NCBI GenBank assembly: GCA_027625095.1
Contig: JAQBXN010000064.1
Coordinates: 1-45,859, forward strand
Length of the DNA: 45,859 nt
Direction: 5' to 3'
From: Planctomycetota bacterium
GTDB lineage: Bacteria > Planctomycetota > PUPC01 > JACPCR01
This document shows, in pieces, positions 42,125-45,859 of this stretch (its first letter is position 1; each line of letters starts with the position of its first letter). The notes below the pieces were generated by a model that made no database searches, was not told where the DNA came from, and worked only from the letters and a program-made list of their open reading frames with translations. Both the position numbers and the translations under genes were made by a program.

Positions 42125-42967
42125 ATGGTTACTGACCACGATATTTTCTTTTTTGACCTCCAGGGCTTCCTGCATTTGAAAGGGGCGCTCACCAAAGATG
42201 AAGTCAAAGACCTCAACGACGGCCTCGATTCCATTCCCCGGCTTAAGCCTGGAGAGTGGTATGGCCACGTACATTCCCACACATACGGAGATCGGGACGG
42301 TCGGAACTACCAGCAGATTTATGAAGCCGGTGAACCGTTCGAAAAACTCATAGATCACCCTTCCTGGTTCGATAAGGTACGCCACTTCATGGGCGGCGAA
42401 GGATCCTTCGATGAAAAACACGGGCCAATGTTTATCGATGAAGATTTCGCCAATTTTCGCAGTCCGGGCGAAGGCATTGGCCTGCATAACGGAGGGCATC
42501 TCGGAATCAGCCGCTGCCAGTTCCGCTACCACAATGGCAAGTTTCACTGCAACCAGATTAACGTGCTCATGGCACTGACCGACATCGGCCCAGGAGATGG
42601 CGGTACGGTGATCGTGCCCGGCGCGCACAAGGGAAACTTTCAGCATCCGGATTTTTCAAAATATTCCATGGGCGCGAAGGGCAATTGCCCTTCGCAGATG
42701 GAAGGCGCCAGGGAGGTCTTTATGGAGGCCGGTGACGTCCTGATGTTTGTCGACTGCTGTACCCACGGTTCTGCTAATCGCGTGAACGAGGGTGAACGCC
42801 GCGTGATCGTCTATCGCTACGGCCCTTCCTGGGGCAACTTTCGACACGGCTACACCGTTTCGCCCGAGTTACTGGCGCGCCTCACGCCGCGGCGTCGTCA
42901 GATTGTTTGCCCGCAGGTGCCGCTTGAACGCACACCGCAGAGGAAACCAGAGAATGCGACCTCGTAG
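42125..42967 (+). CDS. PhyH-like Fe/2OG enzyme with a His-x-Gly metal motif
   Basis: A 280-residue member of the phytanoyl-CoA dioxygenase superfamily. The conserved core is clear: LMALTDIGPGDGGTVIVPGAHKGNF, the distal His214 in CTHGSANR, and the 2-oxoglutarate Arg (R225 or R226). Where hydroxylases have His-x-Asp, this protein has LHNGGH, that is His121-Asn-Gly123. Loss of the carboxylate ligand is the mark of Fe/2OG halogenases such as SyrB2, although many environmental PhyH-like proteins of unknown activity also have His-x-Gly. The start is firm: GGAG 9 nt before ATG. It precedes the amidase gene by about 100 bp on the same strand. Confidence 0.85.
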   Translation: MVTDHDIFFFDLQGFLHLKGALTKDEVKDLNDGLDSIPRLKPGEWYGHVHSHTYGDRDGRNYQQIYEAGEPFEKLIDHPSWFDKVRHFMGGEGSFDEKHGPMFIDEDFANFRSPGEGIGLHNGGHLGISRCQFRYHNGKFHCNQINVLMALTDIGPGDGGTVIVPGAHKGNFQHPDFSKYSMGAKGNCPSQMEGAREVFMEAGDVLMFVDCCTHGSANRVNEGERRVIVYRYGPSWGNFRHGYTVSPELLARLTPRRRQIVCPQVPLERTPQRKPENATS

Positions 42968-43065
42968 TTCGGAATCTCACTCGGATGCGCGAATTGGTTG
43001 AAAGTTAAACAGGGTCTCCGCACGACGGGAAATGCGAGTTTTTCCGACATCAATGGAGTTGTCGT

Positions 43066-43966
43066 ATGCAGAAAATGAAGGCCGCATCCATATCCACACG
43101 GAACTACATCGGCGAGACTGATCGCAGCATCCGGGATCTCGCCCGCTGGGCCAGGAAGGCTGCTGAGGAAAATGTAGACCTGATAGTTTTTCCGGAGCTG
43201 GGCATCAACGGCTATGTCCATCACCAGGTGGCATGGGACTTGGCCGAAGAGATACCTGGCCCGACGACGGACAAGATCATTCGCATTGCAGAAGAGGTCG
43301 GCTCTGTCATCTGTTTCGGCATGCTCGAGCGGGATGCGGACATCGCCTACAACACCCAGGTGCTGGTGAATGGCTGCGGCATCATCGGAAAGCAGCGAAA
43401 GATTCATATGCCTCACGTCGAGTACCTTTATTGGAGGAGCGGATTTGAGATCGAGACCTTCGATATCGGGAAGGCCCGCGTCGGGATCATGATCTGCTAC
43501 GACTCGCTGTTCACCGAGTTAGCACGATCACTCTATTTCAAAGGTGCGGAAGTCCTCATCATGCCCTTCGCATACAACACATCGATCCCGCGCAGCAAGT
43601 TTCCGGAGGAAGACATCACCGGTCTCTGCTACCGCACGACGAGCTATTCCAATGGCTGCTATGGCATCGTCAGCAACAACGCTGGTACCCGCAAAAAAAA
43701 ACAAATGGGAACCGAATGGAAATAAGTTTCCAGGTTGGGCTGGAGTCTTTGGTCCGGACGGAAGCGTGGTGTCCTTCACTCGTCAAAGAGGTAACGGTGG
43801 GGCGATGGTCGTGGCTGAACTGGATCCGGAAGAGATTGCCAAACGCCGCCGTGGCGCCTGTTTTGTGCCCCGATGCTTGAAGCCTGAAATCTATCACCAC
43901 ATTGATGATTCGGATCAGACCGCAAAAAGACAGTCTACGAAGCTCCCTGCAAGTCCAAGGGTTTGA
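43066..43966 (+). pseudogene. Nitrilase-superfamily amidase split by a +1 frameshift in an A9 run
   Basis: The first frame (43066-43725, 219 residues) contains the whole catalytic triad of carbon-nitrogen hydrolases: Glu44 in VFPELGING, Lys112 in QRKIHMP and Cys144 in MICYDSLF. It then runs into nine As (43693-43701) and stops at a TAA shortly after. Removing one A restores NKWEPNGNKFPGWAGVFGPDG and a normal C-terminus ending at 43966, about 299 residues in all. Either the gene is broken, the assembly has a homopolymer error, or RNA-polymerase slippage on A9 gives both products. Intact members hydrolyse amides, carbamoyl compounds or nitriles in the cytoplasm. The start has GGAG 7 nt upstream. 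Confidence 0.8.
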
Positions 43967-44179
43967 GGCCGGTCAAATTGGTGTTCCAGGACAGACCTTC
44001 CGCCATGGTGTTGTTCGTGGACGGAATGCCGAGGTCAGGGCTATCGCGATCTGGTCGAGCATTTACTATTTTGACTTCGGGACGCTGGCGAATAGATACC
44101 GGAATCTGGCTATGGGCGGATCGTTCGAGATTGTCGAAGTCGACGGCACGACCCATCTGCCCGGCATTGGGCGGTGCGT

Positions 44180-45025
44180 TCAGAGCTTCTCGCATTGCCC
44201 CAGGAAAAACGCGTCCGACCAGAGATCGAGTGAAGGGCGTTCCAGGGGTTTTACGAAGCGAAGGACATCCTGCCGCGCCCGTTCCCAGTCCATGGAATTA
44301 ATTTTTTCGCTCAGGCGCTCCACGCACCACGCGCGGTCGGTCTTGATATGCTGTCCCCGCCAGGGCCCTGTCTGTTGGATAGAGTCACTGAGCAGTTCAT
44401 GGTTGATTGGAGTACCACGCGCCGTGTACCAAACGAAATCATACCAGTCGCGTCCCTTCACATATGCACGGCAGAGCAGCGCATGAACCTTGCCGGCAAA
44501 CAGACTGGCAAGATCAAAAAGACATACCGCGGAAGGAAAGGGGAAATCCAGAATCCGTGTTTCGACCATCGCTCCGTTCGGCGGGTGCGTGTCCACCTCC
44601 AGCTTTATTCGCAACTTACGCATCGGTCCAGTTGCCGGACGATAGTTGAGTTGCAACAGGCTTCCGACTGAGTCGTCTTTCAGAAACGCCTTTCGCACAG
44701 ATTCGTCGGCTTTGTGGCGGTCATCAATTTCAAATTCGTACCCGTACGCACTCAGTTCCCGTGCCAGCGTCTCGAGATACGGCGCCAGGATAAACGTTTC
44801 GTCTGTGGCCAACAGTGCAAAGTCCAGGTCTTCAGAAAACCGGTTCACCCCGTGGAATACGCGCAGACAGGTCCCTCCCTGGAATCCGGCCTTCTTGAAG
44901 AAATCTGTTCGGCCCAGCCCGGCCAATACGATCTCCTGGGAGATCTCTCGCAACACGTGTTCTTCCTCAAGCGTTGAGCGACATGAATACTGGTCCAGCC
45001 GGTTTTGAATCACTTCAACGCTCAT
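44180..45025 (-). CDS. abiEii: AbiEii/AbiGii-family nucleotidyltransferase toxin
   Basis: A 281-residue protein of the DUF1814/AbiEii family. The motif GGTCLRVFHGVNRFSEDLDFAL holds the nucleotidyltransferase G-x-T and Asp-x-Asp elements; AGKVHALLCR and KGRDWYDFVWY are the later conserved motifs. In type IV toxin-antitoxin systems this protein halts growth, and related enzymes add nucleotides to tRNA; AbiE pairs can give phage-abortive infection. The start is set at 45025 because its ATG overlaps the TGA of the antitoxin gene (ATGA); six upstream codons are unlikely. All motifs look intact. Confidence 0.9.
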   Translation of the reverse strand: MSVEVIQNRLDQYSCRSTLEEEHVLREISQEIVLAGLGRTDFFKKAGFQGGTCLRVFHGVNRFSEDLDFALLATDETFILAPYLETLARELSAYGYEFEIDDRHKADESVRKAFLKDDSVGSLLQLNYRPATGPMRKLRIKLEVDTHPPNGAMVETRILDFPFPSAVCLFDLASLFAGKVHALLCRAYVKGRDWYDFVWYTARGTPINHELLSDSIQQTGPWRGQHIKTDRAWCVERLSEKINSMDWERARQDVLRFVKPLERPSLDLWSDAFFLGQCEKL

Positions 45026-45663
45026 AATTTTAACTCCGCACACAACCCATCGAGAAACCTCTTAACGCGCTTTGAGCTGTAGTTAGCCGAAAGGAGAACG
45101 AGTGACTCTTGATCCAACGAGGCCAGAGATTCTTCTTCAATGCGCAGACTTTCAATGAGTGGACGCGTGGACTGCCAATCACATTTATGAACGTATACGT
45201 AGTCGGCGAGGGCCTTTGCCGGGGACGCCAGGAAAAAAGCCTCACGGCTCTCTCCGGCCTCCACCCGCGTGACGCCTGCAAACAAGGTTTTCTGGGGTAC
45301 TCGGGCAAAACTGAAGATGCCCAGGGGCGTATCGAACTCGCGAGCCCGGCTGAATGACGTGCTGGTGACCGCATAGGTGGCCTCGGGAATCCATCCGTGA
45401 TAGGACAGTGCCGATTCCAGACTGACATAGCTCGGCCCATATATTCGCTGGGCCAACACAAACGGATTGGGCTTGTTCGATAGAAAACGGTTTGCCAGGC
45501 AGTAAAGACCGCGATGGATACGCAGGACTTCGCCGGCCGCCAGGGCGCGCTTGAGCATGCTATGCTGGCGCCCGGGGCTGCCTCCGACCCAACAGTTGAC
45601 TTCGGGGCCCGTGAATACGCCGTGTTTCGACCGTTCAAGGGCAACCTCCGTTACCTTTTTCAT
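45022..45663 (-). CDS. abiEi: AbiEi-type antitoxin
   Basis: A 213-residue protein. The N-terminal winged-helix part (FTGPEVNCWVGG, LKRALAAGEVLRIHRGLYCL) is the DNA-binding domain with which AbiEi represses its own promoter; the remaining AbiEi domain (YVSLESALSYHGWIPEATYAVT, SPAKALADYVYV) neutralises the toxin without direct binding in studied systems. It overlaps the toxin gene by 4 nt, as usual for the pair. A promoter-like TTGACA/TAAAGT lies upstream. The gene looks complete. Confidence 0.88.
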   Translation of the reverse strand: MKKVTEVALERSKHGVFTGPEVNCWVGGSPGRQHSMLKRALAAGEVLRIHRGLYCLANRFLSNKPNPFVLAQRIYGPSYVSLESALSYHGWIPEATYAVTSTSFSRAREFDTPLGIFSFARVPQKTLFAGVTRVEAGESREAFFLASPAKALADYVYVHKCDWQSTRPLIESLRIEEESLASLDQESLVLLSANYSSKRVKRFLDGLCAELKL

Positions 45664-45701
45664 TGTTCGATACTGTCACCTTTCGCCAGTTTCATGCAAA
45701 A

Positions 45702-45729
45702 ACTTTATGCTGGGATCGCTTCATGTCAA
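45702..45729 (-). promoter_or_regulatory. Candidate promoter of the abiE pair
   Basis: On the minus strand TTGACA and TAAAGT are separated by 16 bp, about 40 bp before the abiEi ATG. The -35 hexamer is perfect. AbiEi usually represses such a promoter through inverted repeats; none was clearly seen. Confidence 0.5.
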
Positions 45730-45859
45730 GTTGCGGGACCTGTCAGAGGGTCACAGTAGGGTAAGAATCAGAAATGCGTTGAGAAACACTGGAAGATGGA
45801 AGGCGTGCTCCTCGTCACTCGCGCGTGAAGAGACCGGATGGCCCTCGGAAGTGACCGGG

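Noticed and set aside
43902..44486. 194-codon plus-strand frame across the amidase end and AbiEii
   Set aside because: Its second half is antisense to the well-supported AbiEii gene and the first half has no family resemblance.

Overview
The window reads as a piece of a free-living, probably uncultivated bacterial chromosome of moderate GC content. Several traits point to the Planctomycetota / Poribacteria / Hydrogenedentota sphere without fixing a phylum. These are BatA/VWA membrane proteins, an H-X9-DG pilin-like module inside a HEAT/WD40 protein, a DUF2203 protein, Fe/2OG (phytanoyl-CoA) dioxygenases next to a sugar-phosphate-isomerase-type TIM barrel, a uronate-dehydrogenase-like protein, and a planctomycete-style zinc-ribbon relic. 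No rRNA, tRNA, CRISPR array or prophage was seen. The taxonomy is inference from gene content.

Layout. 1-1036 is debris: a frameshifted C-terminal scrap of a type I restriction methylase (HsdM), a C-terminal scrap of an ISKra4-type transposase, and a triple-hairpin REP-like element. 1037-3266 holds a secreted thioredoxin-fold protein and an alpha/beta hydrolase, both on the minus strand. 3859-6457 (plus) holds a dioxygenase, an overlapping TIM-barrel isomerase and an RluA-type pseudouridine synthase. 6856-18749 (minus) is an envelope/extracellular block: a 1770-aa secreted beta-propeller/DOMON-like protein, a SPOR-like membrane protein and two VWA/BatA membrane proteins. It is bracketed by two inverted copies of a 113-bp repeat, each flanked by heptanucleotide arrays. 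18960-19156 is a 48-bp minisatellite.

19170-27274 is mixed metabolism and transport: DUF2203, a SelA-like PLP enzyme, a fused 2-oxoacid dehydrogenase E1, a metal-binding lipoprotein, a DUF1232 protein and a PiT phosphate transporter. Between them lies a decayed MNT/HEPN toxin-antitoxin locus and a broken zinc-ribbon gene. 27326-30295 is a chimeric HEAT/SH3/WD40 protein. 30752-34730 is rnc with an overlapping mfd. 36057-40375 (minus) is the housekeeping cluster dnaG-rpoD-zinc-ribbon coiled-coil protein. 40694-43966 (plus) holds an LCAT-like lipase, a second dioxygenase whose metal motif is His-x-Gly, and a nitrilase-family amidase split by one extra A in a nine-A run. 44180-45663 (minus) is an intact AbiEi/AbiEii toxin-antitoxin pair.

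No single large new system is proven. The best leads are the His-x-Gly dioxygenase (a halogenase-like iron site), the inverted heptamer-flanked repeats around the envelope block, the A9 frameshift in the amidase, the MNT/HEPN locus whose toxin half carries two stops, the pilin-like module in the HEAT/WD40 chimera, and the Tyr-x3-Arg variant of the uronate-dehydrogenase-like protein.
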